In this document: one piece after another, positions 1 through 9,674 of the stretch
How positions within the stretch are numbered: position 1 is the stretch's first letter
Layout: each line of letters starts with the position of its first letter
Source of the DNA: Uloborus plumipes
Lineage: Eukaryota > Arthropoda > Arachnida > Araneae > Uloboridae
Assembly: GCA_038373865.1 (NCBI GenBank)
Contig: JAXGGA010003010.1
Span: 46,382-110,381, forward strand
Reading direction: 5' to 3'
DNA length: 64,000 bases
Program-made: the position numbers and the translations under genes
The notes under the pieces: generated by a model
The model's input: only the letters and a program-made list of their open reading frames with translations
Told to the model about the DNA's origin: nothing
Database searches by the model: none

Positions 1-514
1 TAAAATCTTTTTTCTGTAGTCAAAGCAAGAAAGACGTTCAGGGTTGCGTTTTTACTATCATTACTAATGTTTTGACCACTCAGCAGTTCTTTTGAAAATG
101 TCCATTTATATTTTTGAGAAGCAGGGTTTTAAACATAAAGTTTTTTTTTTTTTTCAAGTAGGCACCAATACAAAATATGTTACCTAAATCGTTTACTCAA
201 AAACAAACCAGGAGAATGAAAAAAACCACTCAACTTTGAACCGGCGTATGTTTTTAGTAAAAGTAATCATTATTAAACAATGTGAAAAAGATTAAAAAAA
301 TACTCAAGTTTTAATCAATAGTACTCCAAATATATCACGTGTTCACCGTTGGCAGTCTGATGACGTCAAGACGATAGCTACTTTTTGTTTCTCCAAGCCA
401 GTTTAAAGTGAGTTATACTATCACAACTTTGCAGGAGAGCATAAAAACGTTTGTCATACAAAGATTAAGACTTGTGCTCTTATAACGCAGATAAACAAAT
501 AGCTATGAAGTTAC
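1..514. other. no gene seen; AT-rich flank
   Basis: AT-rich sequence with a short poly-T run near 139. No family-recognisable reading frame, RNA gene or terminal repeat was found before the TTAA at 515-518. Confidence 0.5.
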
Positions 515-518
515 TTAA

Positions 519-1897
519 CCCCTTCGGCCCTGGCATTCTATTATTAGAACAAATCTTCATAATGCTCTACATTCTTCCTTTTTAAGAATTTTAACTTCAA
601 AATCCAGCGGATTACTCATAATACATGTAAGAATTCATAAATGGTACCATTTTTGCTCAGCAGATTTCAGCATGTGTTCTGCAGAGAAGATAATGTCGGT
701 TTCTCACCACTTGCAGCAAAAAGGTAAATGCAGCTTTTATTACTTCTCAAAATGCTATTATATGTAATTTCCTGTGCCTAATAAAAATTCCACTGCACCA
801 AATAGACTCTTCATAACCAGTTTAGTACTTTTAATGAAAAAAATAACTGTAAATTTAATTGTTATTACGATTTTTACATCTGTTCTACTAATAGGACATC
901 AGGCCTTGGAGCACACATGGCCCATTCTTCTTCATGTTCTATTAAGAGTATATAAGGTGCTTAGTAGTGCTAAAATCATGTTTTGTTTCAAAACAAAACA
1001 CTACTTTCTGTTAAATTATTGCCTCATGACTATAGTTTTTATATTTTAAGGAATTTATTGAATAAGTAGATGCATATTATTGTCTGTTTATATAAATTAT
1101 GCACACTGAAATGCATATTTATTTGATTAGCCAATAGGCTCAGTAAAAAGTTGTCCTTGTTGGAAGCCATTCAGTGCCTAAATAGTCTGGATGATTCTGA
1201 TTTAGAAGATGTGGACTTAGATGGGTCTGATGATGAATGGCAGCCATCAAATTATGGTTTGCCGCACTTGATACCTGATGAAGAGAAAGATTCCATTATT
1301 TCAGTATGGCTATAACTAACTCTTGGTTAGAGTATAAACAAGATGCCTCTTCGTTAGGAATTACACTTAAAGATTAAATGGATTTGCTCGATTTCACGTT
1401 TGATGTAGCAGAAACGTTGGCATTCGCAAAACAAGCAACAGCCGCTACTAAACGTGGGAGGCCATCAGGAAATAGTCCTGCTGTACCACCAGCGAAGAAA
1501 AAATTAAACCCAGCTGTTAGAACCTGTGGAGATGTGAGGTATGATTAATAAATCACATGATTGAGAGAAGTTCGAAACAGCAGAGGTGCAAATTAGAAGG
1601 TTTCACCTATAAAACAACTTCTTATTATGAAAAATGTGAAGTGTATCATGTTTTCATGCGTAAAGGAATTGTTTCAAAAAAATTCACACCAAATAAGTGT
1701 AAATATACTTAGAAATAAATGTTCTCTTTTTTATTTAATAACAGCCTGGTGTCCTACTATTAGAACACTTTTTAATTAGTTCCGTAATTGGTAGAATCTC
1801 ATAATATTACATATTTAACATATTTACATGCATTATAGCATATATAACCACTCATTGATTTTTTATCTACCCAATTAAAAATTCAGGGCCGAAGGGG
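519..1897 (+). mobile_element. internally deleted piggyBac-like transposon
   Basis: The element is bounded by TTAA on both sides (515-518 and 1898-1901), the target duplication of piggyBac elements. Its termini are a perfect 14-bp inverted repeat, CCCCTTCGGCCCTG at 519-532 and the reverse complement at 1884-1897. A subterminal motif with the core CTATTAGAACA-like sequence occurs just inside the left end (about 539-555) and again near 1755-1770. The interior keeps the beginning and the end of a piggyBac-type transposase but not its catalytic middle, so this is a deletion derivative that would need a transposase from elsewhere. Boundaries are firm; assignment to piggyBac rests on TTAA, the CCC termini and the coding remnants. 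Confidence 0.85.
693..1696 (+). pseudogene. piggyBac transposase remnant, N- and C-terminal parts joined
   Basis: Three remnants are visible. An ATG at 693 opens a 31-nt exon that ends at 723 before GTAAATG. An acceptor ending in AG at 1130 resumes in frame at 1131, suggesting a 407-nt intron. Exon 2 encodes an acidic stretch including DDSDLEDVDLDGSDDEWQPS, typical of piggyBac N-termini, and stops at 1313-1315. From about 1306 another frame resembles the family C-terminus: NSWLEYKQD, then MDLLDF, KRGRPSGNSP and DVRYD, followed by a decayed cysteine-rich tail reaching a TAA at 1694-1696. Stops interrupt this part and several expected cysteines are gone. The central DDD catalytic domain is absent, with a deletion junction near 1300-1310. 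It cannot make active transposase. The intron is inferred from frame and splice signals only. Confidence 0.75.
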
Positions 1898-1901
1898 TTA
1901 A

Positions 1902-2709
1902 CGTGGAGCGAGATTCTAAGTACATTGCAATATAACCTAAAAATCGCCATTTTTGAACTTACGTTACTTTGGAACTGCATTATTTTAAACATTTTTCCTC
2001 CGCTATCAGAGAACAATAAACAATCACATCACATTTTTGCTGTTATTTGGAAAAATTTCATGGCCCTTTATGCCCTGGGCGGTACTCAGAAATACCGCTT
2101 ACATTAATTCAGGGGTATAACTTTGATATACCCCCCCCCAAAAAAAAAAAATTACGCGCCAAATCTGGCACTCCCTACGGACTTTTTAGGGTTGTTTTTT
2201 CTTATTTTGGTATTGCCAATTTAGGTTTTCTCAGCTTTCAGATTTTTGCTGTTGCCGAATTTAGTATTTTCTTGCATTTTGTACCATTGTTTGAGTTTTT
2301 TTAAAGAGTTTTGTGACAACATTTTTTTTGTGGCAACAACAAAAACAAGTATTTTTCTTGGCGATTAAAAAAAATAACCAAATTTCCGATTTGGGGGGGG
2401 GGGGATGTCAAAGTAGTTCCTAATTCAGTAATATGAATCCAATATAGCTGGAATTCTGCTGATACTCGAAAGTACCATTCCTTGTACTTTGCTGAGAGGC
2501 CATTAGTTGGTGTCAGAGATTGGAAACCGTTTTCTTAGCGTTAAGGCCTTAGCCCTTGTGATTGTTAAAATCTCTATACTCTGTACACATGCTATTTGAT
2601 GTATTTTCATCTCAGAAAAACAAACCGAAAAAAACATAAAAATTCATTTACAAGTTGATTTATGCCATGAAGAGTAAAAAAAAAAACGGGTTTTTGCATT
2701 TTGTCAAGA
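1902..2709. other. no gene; homopolymer runs and low-complexity DNA
   Basis: Contains a C9/A10 junction near 2131-2150, several poly-T runs and a G run near 2393-2404. The overlapping short reading frames have no family signature. About 2455-2550 is a short dispersed repeat that recurs in the opposite orientation near 47181-47257. The 5' end of the Helitron ending at 2735 may lie here but I could not identify it. Confidence 0.45.
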
Positions 2710-2735
2710 GCGAATGCTTCGCATGGGTCATCTAG
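2710..2735 (+). mobile_element. Helitron 3' terminus (5' end not found)
   Basis: A hairpin GCGAA-TGC-TTCGC (2710-2722) is followed nine bases later by CTAG and then T. This is the Helitron 3' end arrangement of a stem-loop upstream of CTRR, inserted before T. No matching TC-type 5' end was recognised upstream, so the element is probably truncated or divergent. Confidence 0.5.
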
Positions 2736-2806
2736 TTTCTTCTTATTATCACTCTATTTGTTTAACTTCTATTTATATAAGTCATTGTCCATTTATTTAG
2801 GATATA

Positions 2807-4024
2807 CACTGAAGTGACAAAAGTCATGGGATACCTCTTAATATCGTGTCGGCCCTCCTTTTGCCCGGCGAAGTGCAACAACTCGACGTGGCATGGACTC
2901 AACAAGTCGTTGGAAGTCTTCTGCAGGAATATTGAGCCATGCTGTCTCGATAGACGTCCATAATTGTGAAAGCGTTGATGGGGCAGGATTTTGGGCACGA
3001 ACAGACCTCTCGATGGTGTCCCATAAATGCTCAATGGGATTCATGTCGGGCGATCTAGGTGGCCAAATCATTCGTTGGAATTGTCCAGAATTTTCTTCAA
3101 ACCAATTGCGAACAGTTGTGGCCCGGTGACATGGCGCATTGTCATCCATAAAAATCCCATCGTTGTTTGGGTACATGAAGTCCATGAATGGCTGCAAGTG
3201 ATCTCCAAGTAGCTGCACATAAGCATTTCCAGTCAATGTTCGGTCCAGTCGCACTAGAGGACCAAGTCCATGCCATGAAAAAACAGCCCACACCATTACG
3301 GAGCCACCACCAGCTTGAACAGTGCCTTGCTGACAGTTTGGGTCCATGGCTTCGTGGGGTCTGCGCCACACTCGAACCCTACCATCGGCTCTTACCAGCT
3401 GAAATCGTGACTCATCGGACCAGGCCACGGTTTTCCATTCATCTAGGGACCAACCGATATGCTCACGTGCCCACGAGAGTCGCTGCAAGCGATGTCGTTC
3501 TGTCAGTAAAGGCACTCGAGTCGGTCTTCTGCTGGAATAGCCCAAGAAATCCAAATTTCTCCGCACAGTTCTAGCAGATACGTCCATTGTACGTCCCACA
3601 TTGATTTCTACGGTGATTTGACGCAGTGTTGCTTGTCTGTTAGAATTTACGACTCTTTGCAGACGTCGCCGGTCTCGATCTTTAAGTGCAGGCGGTCGAC
3701 CACTGCGCTGTCCATGGTGGGATGTTATGCCTGAAATTTCATACTCTCGGCACACTCTTGACACAGTGGATCTGGGAATGTTGAATTCTCTAACGATTTC
3801 CGAAATGGCATGACCCATGCGTCTAGCTCCAACTAACATTCCGCGTTCAAAGTCTGTTAATTCACGTCGTGCGGTCATCATCACGTTAAAACCTCTTCAC
3901 ATGAATAACTTGAACAGAAATGAAAGCTCTGTAAAAGCACTGCGCATTTATACCTGTTCTATGCGATGCTACTGCCATCTGAAAATTTGCATATTGCTAT
4001 CCCATGACTTTTGTCACTTCAGTG
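2807..4024 (-). mobile_element. intact Tc1/mariner transposon, DD36E type
   Basis: A 1,218-bp element flanked by TA at 2805-2806 and 4025-4026. Its terminal inverted repeats are 27 bp and identical (2807-2833 and 3998-4024), beginning CACTGAAGTGACAAAAGTC. One transposase gene fills the interior on the minus strand. Perfect termini, an open frame and a TA duplication make this the youngest-looking element in the window and the only one that looks potentially autonomous. The lengths of TIR and element are ordinary for Tc1/mariner. Confidence 0.95.
2838..3884 (-). CDS. Tc1/mariner transposase, DD36E catalytic triad
   Basis: A 348-residue uninterrupted transposase, the usual family length. It should bind the element's TIRs and cut and paste it into TA sites in the nucleus. 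Residues about 8-50 form the first helix-turn-helix (ending around RSTVSRVCREYE). GRPP at 62-65 is the AT-hook-like linker, followed by basic KDRDRRRLQR. A second HTH spans about 70-125. The DDE domain has D157 in WSDESRF, D248 in MDDNAPCH and E285 in NPIEHLWD. There are 36 residues between D248 and E285, against 34 in classical Tc1, which matches the DD36E (Incomer) group. The first of three ATGs is taken as start; MTARRELTDFERG could equally begin at the third. The stop lies only four bases inside the left TIR. No frameshift or stop was seen. Activity is inferred, not shown. Confidence 0.93.
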   Translation of the reverse strand: MMMTARRELTDFERGMLVGARRMGHAISEIVREFNIPRSTVSRVCREYEISGITSHHGQRSGRPPALKDRDRRRLQRVVNSNRQATLRQITVEINVGRTMDVSARTVRRNLDFLGYSSRRPTRVPLLTERHRLQRLSWAREHIGWSLDEWKTVAWSDESRFQLVRADGRVRVWRRPHEAMDPNCQQGTVQAGGGSVMVWAVFSWHGLGPLVRLDRTLTGNAYVQLLGDHLQPFMDFMYPNNDGIFMDDNAPCHRATTVRNWFEENSGQFQRMIWPPRSPDMNPIEHLWDTIERSVRAQNPAPSTLSQLWTSIETAWLNIPAEDFQRLVESMPRRVVALRRAKGGPTRY

Positions 4025-4026
4025 TA

Positions 4027-4542
4027 TTATGATTATTTTGTTTTCTTAAATGAAATGAGTATAAAACATCAATAGAAATTTTGCACTGGAATATCATGAA
4101 ATATTTATGAGACTTCTTTCGCGTTATATATAATATACCATCAATTGAATTTTTGTCTGCTTTTAAGGTTTTGAACCTCTATTTGAGAGCTGAAGCTGTA
4201 ATAATGTTATTTCTACAATCCAATAACAAAAATCCAGACGCACCGCATGGGACCTAATGGGTAAAAAAGTATCTTTTTCATTCGTTTCTTTTTAGCAACA
4301 GAGGTACAAGCTCTTGTAACTGATTTTTTGCTCTGGAAACTCTTGAGAATATAATGATTCATGATTTCCGATTACTTGTGGTTAAAAAGAAAGAAACTTC
4401 GATGATGTTGCTGCTTTTCTTTTTCTTTTTTGGAGGGTGGAAAATTGCTTTATTTGATTTTTTTTTCCAGTTTAGAGGAAATAATCTTCATTGGGAAGTT
4501 GAATCAATGTTTGTGTCACGCTCGAATATGTATAATAATATA
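4027..4542. other. no gene seen between elements
   Basis: AT-rich spacer with T-rich tracts near 4415-4470. Short reading frames here have no recognisable motif. Confidence 0.45.
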
Positions 4543-5098
4543 CAGTGAACTCTCACTTATGGCCTGGCCCAAGGAACAAATAGAAAAGGCTCATAAATCA
4601 AAGAGACGTATAAGGGAACAAGCCTATTTAAAGGTCTAAAACACAGCATAAGTTCTAATGACAGCATGAATAAGAATTTTCGATAGAAACAGAATATATT
4701 ACTACGGTTTGGCAATTACAGTAACGTAACTACAATGATAAAGAGAAAACAAAAATTGTAGCGAACCTAATCACAAATTGTTTTCTTTAAAACGATACAT
4801 ATTAGATAATTGTCCCTCTCCGAACTCTAGTTCATGCGGAAAAAAAGGCCTTCTGTGAGCAATAAAGGAAAATGATTAAAGAGGAAAGTGAAAAAAACGC
4901 TTATTTATGGAAGAAAATAAATTGTTTACAGTTTACGTAAAATCTGACACAAGTGAAATATTTACTTTTAGAGCGACGTATAAACGAATGATATTATCAT
5001 TATTTTGCTATGGAATGTGCTGGAACCATTGAAAATCCTCGTATAAGTGAAAAAGGAACATAACTGAGGCGGTGCGGTTCATAAGTGAGAGTTCACTG
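4543..5098. mobile_element. pogo/Tigger-like MITE
   Basis: A 556-bp non-coding element flanked by TA (4541-4542 and 5099-5100). Its TIR is CAGTGAACTCTCACTTATG (19 bp), perfect at both ends (4543-4561 and 5080-5098). Further in, both sides keep a looser match around the GTTCCTT-like and CTTATACG-like motifs. CAGT termini with TA duplications fit the pogo/Tigger branch of IS630-Tc1-mariner. No transposase is present. Confidence 0.85.
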
Positions 5099-5759
5099 TA
5101 TACTTCATGTAGTGGATAGTGGTTAATTAAATCAGTGATTAACTGAATCAGCCGCTGTTATGAATCAAATCATCAAAAACAGAACAAATCCAGCGTTGTT
5201 GAGCTAGCCACTTTATTGAATCAGCACCTTTAGTGAATCAAAACTGTTTAACCCATTTATGCTCAAGTTTTTTTCAACAATTTTTTTTCAGTTTTTATAT
5301 GCTTAAAACTCTTACTTGGAATGGTTTACATACATTTTAGGCGTAAAATAGATAGCCGTTGCCATATTTATTAAGTTCTTTAACGTCCTGCTTATAGGAT
5401 ATTTTGCAGATATGTGAGCAAAATACGACCTTACATGACTTTTCTTTTGCGAAGTAATATAATAGAAGGCATCTCTGATCCATTTTAAGCAAATTATTTT
5501 AAAATAGTTTAATTTTATGAAAAATAAGTTCGCAAGAAAAACTTACTTTCTGTGGCTACCCATTCTGGATCGTTGCTTGATTGATTTGTATGAAAATAGC
5601 TGTCAATAAATTAAACTCTGATGTCCAAATAGTGGCTCTAGCTGATTTTCTCAAAAAGATTGACTATTTAACTTGGGAAAAACAGCTTTAGTAAAAGGAT
5701 CCCCAGCAGCACCAGAACGTTCAAATTTAGTGCAAAAATGGTGTTATTGGTCAAATAAC

Positions 5760-6085
5760 GGTGCTAAGTGTCCCTTGAACGTTATATTCGACGTGTAAAA
5801 ACAGTAATATTATCACGGTGTCATTTCAGTGCTTAAAGAACGTGATGTTTGACGTGCAAAAACAGTAATATTATCACGGTGTCATTTCAGTGCTTAAGGA
5901 ACGTGATATTTCACGTGTAACGACAGTAATATTATCACGGTGTCATTTCAGTGCTTAAGGAACGTGATATTTGACGTGCGAAAACAGTAATATTATCACG
6001 GTGTCATTTCAGTGCTTAAGGAACGTGATATTTGACGTGTAAAAACAGTAATATTATCACGGTGTCATTTCAGTGCTTAAGGAGG
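5760..6085. repeat. 61-bp minisatellite, about 5 units
   Basis: TCATTTCAGT recurs at 5821, 5882, 5943, 6004 and 6065, an exact 61-bp period. Each unit includes CAGTAATATTATCACGGTG and an AACGTGATATTTGACGTG-like palindromic core. The first unit (about 5760-5820) is more diverged. Confidence 0.92.
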
Positions 6086-6342
6086 TGCTTAATTTCTCAG
6101 AATTGAGGTCGTGAATTATTGCTTTTTAGAAAGGGGGGAGGAATCATATCTGCAGAAACTTTAAGTTTTATCCTAAACAAATCTTTCTCCCAAGATCCTA
6201 ATCAGATTTGCATGCATTTCAGTAAAAAAACATTATATTCATACTAATAAAATGATATGATTTACGCCCATAATCTTTCATAGATGGCGCCTCCTGTAAA
6301 AAAAATTTCTTTTGTAGTATTATTTTTCTTCCTTGATATGAT

Positions 6343-6410
6343 CAAGTAGCGTCTAGTGGTTAGCGTGTCCGGCTGGAGGCGTAAGGGATCCGCGATCGAA
6401 TCCCGCGGAA
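6343..6410 (+). ncRNA. tRNA-like segment with Pol III A and B boxes
   Basis: TAGTGGTTAGCGTG (6354-6367) matches a Pol III A box. CGATCGAATCCCG (about 6393-6405) matches a B box, at normal tRNA spacing. I could not fold a proper acceptor stem, so it is a tRNA-derived fragment or SINE head inside element A rather than a working tRNA gene. A terminal A-rich tail or target duplication for a separate SINE was not seen. Confidence 0.55.
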
Positions 6411-7149
6411 TGAATATATTAAATGACGGCACGGTTAAAACACGTCACGGCTCCGGATAGTGGGGTATACGTAGTATACGTTTTTAGCTGGGGAGCACTG
6501 ACTGAAAACAAACGTGTTTCCAGAACCTAAATATAACCTATCATTCCACGTTCAAAACTGGGACAAAAAAAGGTGGTTAACACCAGATTTCGACGTGTCA
6601 TATTACCATCGATCGATGAGACACATAGACGTTGACAACACGTGCTGCGAGAACGTGTTTTGAACGTGCCGGCTGGGGGGGGGTGCGCTTTGTACGTGTT
6701 GCAGAACGTGTTTTGAACGCCTTTGTGCTGCTTGAGATATACCCATTATAGGTTTTTGTATGCAGTAACTAACAAGCGTCCCGTTTTTAGGCTACTAGGC
6801 ATAAATGGGTTAAAACAAACGTGATTCAAATACGCTGAGGCCACTGTATAATGTAATTTGCATATAATTCGTTAGTTTTCCAGTATAAAAACGGCACCAT
6901 TTTGATCACTTTTGCGCCAAAAGAAATGTTCCTTTTCCCAGAAAGCAGCATCAAAACGGCCGAGTAATAAAGCAAACGGTTGAAATAAAAAGAAAAGCAT
7001 ACAAACTGTTTGCATGTACTCGTTTCAACTTTTCTTTCTTTGTCAATTCTTTTTAAGCACAGGAATACTTCTTAGGGAGTTATGTTATAACAGGTGGACT
7101 AATATACCGTTGTGAATCATTTAAGCGGTGTTTTTTTTTTCAGACTTAA

Positions 7150-7661
7150 TCCATTAATGCCAGACATTTTTTTTCCAAAGATATTTTGTATACTGGTTAC
7201 AAACTGTTTAATGGACAGAAAAAAATATTTAAAAACATTACGTAAAAAATATTTTTTTTATTAAGGACAGAAAAATCGTCCCTTAAAAGTTACGATAGAC
7301 CCAGGAGGGTACATACTTTTTTTACTAAAATTTTTTTTCTGCCTACGATATAATATTTAAAAAGACATTTTATAAGAAGAAATAAAATCAGGAATTAACA
7401 TAAACTGGGAAGCTGGGAATAACTTTGAAAACTTAGCTTTTTTTTCCTGAGATTGTGAACTATGTTATTTTTGATAAAGATCATATTAAAATTGCTACAG
7501 AACACACTTTACAATGGCTATGTGCTGCAATCTGTTGACAATGAATTGAAACAATACCAAGGTACTAATTGAACACTATTATTTGGTTGAAATGTTCATT
7601 TTGGGGAAATTCAGACCCTTTTTTAGACCGTCCGTAAAAAAGGACGCTAGGCATTAATGGG
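7150..7661. mobile_element. TTAA-flanked MITE, family 2, copy 1
   Basis: 512 bp between TTAA at 7146-7149 and 7662-7665, with termini YCCATTAATGCC and the inverse GGCATTAATGGG. It is closely similar over its whole length, in the same orientation, to 23182-23695. Near the right end both copies carry a (G)GACGCTAGGCATTAATGG motif. No coding sequence. Confidence 0.87.
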
Positions 7662-7665
7662 TTAA

Positions 7666-8240
7666 TGTCACGATGCAGCAGTCAGTTTTCGATCGCAGCG
7701 ATAAAAGTGAATATCATTGTCGCTTCCCTTTTAAAAAAATGTTGTCCATTATAGTTTGTCATACAATTTGAAAACATTGTTGAAAATATTTTATGGAAAA
7801 ACAATAAAGTTCAAAGACTGTTAAAATTTCATGAATGCTACCTCGATAACTGATACATAAGGCTGTAGTTGTATATGGAGTGCTTTCCAAAGGATTCGTC
7901 GTCTCTTCAAGCCGAAAAACTAGCCAAGCGGAAACTTCGGTTTTAATAATTCAATTAACTTCCATTGAAAAAAATTGTTGTCCGCGTTTTAGTTAAAAGA
8001 ACTCTTTGTTTAAAAAATGAAATGCTACGAGAAATGTAAAAAATAATCAATACAGAATTTATACCTAATTCCTTTACATCTAATACAGCAAAAATAATAA
8101 TAAAAAACATCAAAACCAATAACCAGCACAAAAAGCTGATTAGTTAAAATCGTGCAAATGAAATCCTTCTTTGAAGCAGTCTGTTTCAATGTCCTACATT
8201 AAACGGTTTCAGCAACTGTATTGAAAAATAAAGTCATTAT
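7666..8240. other. no gene seen
   Basis: AT-rich spacer between a TTAA MITE and a partial dispersed repeat. Nothing recognisable on either strand. Confidence 0.45.
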
Positions 8241-8400
8241 ATTAAGCAGTAAGTTGCCGCCCCTGAACCATGACGAAGGCAGAACTAGATGCAATTCACT
8301 GCCAGATCGGTTGTACTATCTAGAGCCTGCAGTTTTGTCCTCATGGGAGTTCATCAGTCTAGATTAAGCAGTAACCGAGCTGTACTGTATTTAAAGTCAC
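8241..8400 (+). repeat. diverged copy of the 32-kb dispersed repeat
   Basis: Contains AAGCAGTAAGTTGCCGCCCC, GCAGAACTAGATGCAAT, CTGCAGTTT and GTAACCGAG in the same order as the repeats at 32158-32850. Diverged, with no visible ends. Confidence 0.5.
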
Positions 8401-8402
8401 TA

Positions 8403-9674
8403 GGGTCACCTGAGGTAATTCCTGGTCAAAAAGCATTAACATCCAATTATCACAAAATCTATCTAAGTTAGAGTTACAAATTTTGGTATGGAGGAAGCAC
8501 ATTGGGATGTCCATCGAATAAAATATTCATGCTATCAACAATACATAATGAACTTGAATAATTGTCGTTAATTAGTGACCAGGAATTACCCCAGAGACGG
8601 CGTAATTCCTGGCCACTTACGGGGCAATTATTGGTCACTCACATGATTGATGCAAATACATACATTTCGTAAGCACATTATTAATACAAGTTATCAACCA
8701 ATTAGATAAAGAATTTATTTATATATATAGCTAATTAAACACTGTAGTTAGTTTTTTTAAGGAAGAATGCAATTTTTTCAACATAATATTTTTACTTAAT
8801 AAAACTTAGCCAAAATACTTTTTGTACACTTTGTATGCAATAGCTACAGCTTTTATACCTGTTGTGAATGAATCTTCACCTACCAAATTAATAGGTCCAT
8901 AAAAAATATGGTGCACATGCACCATACACACTGAGCACATGCTTCTGTCTGTTATGAACAGGTTAAGGTGAACAGTTAAGTAAATAGTACAATGCAGTTA
9001 CAGTTAAGCATTTTTCTTAGTATAATTAAGAATAATTATTAAACTTTATAAAATAATTGGATGAAATTTAACAAAGAAAAATTCAGTATATTATATACTT
9101 ATCATTAACAGATAAGAATGTTACATTGCGGTTACAGTTAACTTTGCAGTTATGGCTCCCAGAGTTACATATAGTTTAAATCAATGACATATGTCGATAA
9201 TTGGCGAAATAATAATTCATAAATATTAAAAAAAGGACTGACCAGGAATTACCCCACTGACCAAGAATTACCCCAGTAACCAGGGGCATTATTTGGAGTC
9301 TTCCTGCAAATTATTCAAAACAATAATGGTAAATCCAAAACTATTTTTCAGTAACTGACATGGTACCTAATTCAACCAAAAAAAGAAAACAGAAAAATAT
9401 TCAGAAGTTTGAGTTTGATCACGATCTTTGTATAAATGTATCAAAACTAAGGCCAATCTTGTTTTACGAAATTTACCAAGCGATTTTAAAAAGATTTTTT
9501 TTTTCAAACTAAATACACAATCAACTCATAATTAAGTAATGAATTGCAATGAAGATAGTTCAGAGTACCTCTGTGATTTTTTTCATTTTACTGAAGGATT
9601 ATTAAGACATAAAAAATACTGTGACCAGGAATTACCCCAGAAACTTGCTGATCAGGAATTGCCCCGGGTGACCC
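8403..9674. mobile_element. TA-flanked element with subterminal repeat clusters
   Basis: Begins GGGTCACCTGAGG and ends CCCCGGGTGACCC, flanked on each side by TA, which may be the target duplication. The motif GACCAGGAATTACCCC or its complement occurs about eight times: near 8413, 8577, 8611, 9242, 9259, 9277, 9622 and 9649. These cluster in the terminal regions and point inward or tandemly, as transposase-binding subterminal repeats often do. No transposase remnant was found. Superfamily unresolved. Confidence 0.7.

Larger units (their letters stand above)
5701..6735. mobile_element. CCCMAGYAGCA-family composite element (member A)
   Basis: Inserted into the TTAA MITE; the uninterrupted copy at 58232-58788 shows the empty site. 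Left end CCCCAGCAGCACC, right end GTGCTGCTTGAG, so the TIR is about CCCCAGCAGCA. Inside are a five-fold 61-bp minisatellite (about 5760-6085), a tRNA-like segment (6343-6410) and several AACGTG/CACGTT palindromic motifs (for example near 6592-6720). The same plan occurs in member B at 37458-38380, and the termini match member C at 44138-44245. No protein-coding sequence. The superfamily is unresolved; any target duplication is too degenerate to read. Confidence 0.7.
5252..6809. mobile_element. TTAA-flanked MITE, family 1, interrupted
   Basis: Bounded by TTAA at 5248-5251 and 6810-6813, with termini CCCATTTATGC and the inverse GCATAAATGGG. A second copy lies at 58232-58788 in opposite orientation and is only 557 bp. 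The difference is a 1-kb insertion at 5701-6735 here. Sequence on both sides of the insertion aligns with the uninterrupted copy. TTAA and CCC termini suggest piggyBac-driven mobility; no coding sequence is present. Confidence 0.85.

Noticed and set aside
2893..3574. Plus-strand and alternate frames over the Tc1 transposase
   Set aside because: They are shadows of the minus-strand transposase, which alone has the full set of catalytic motifs.
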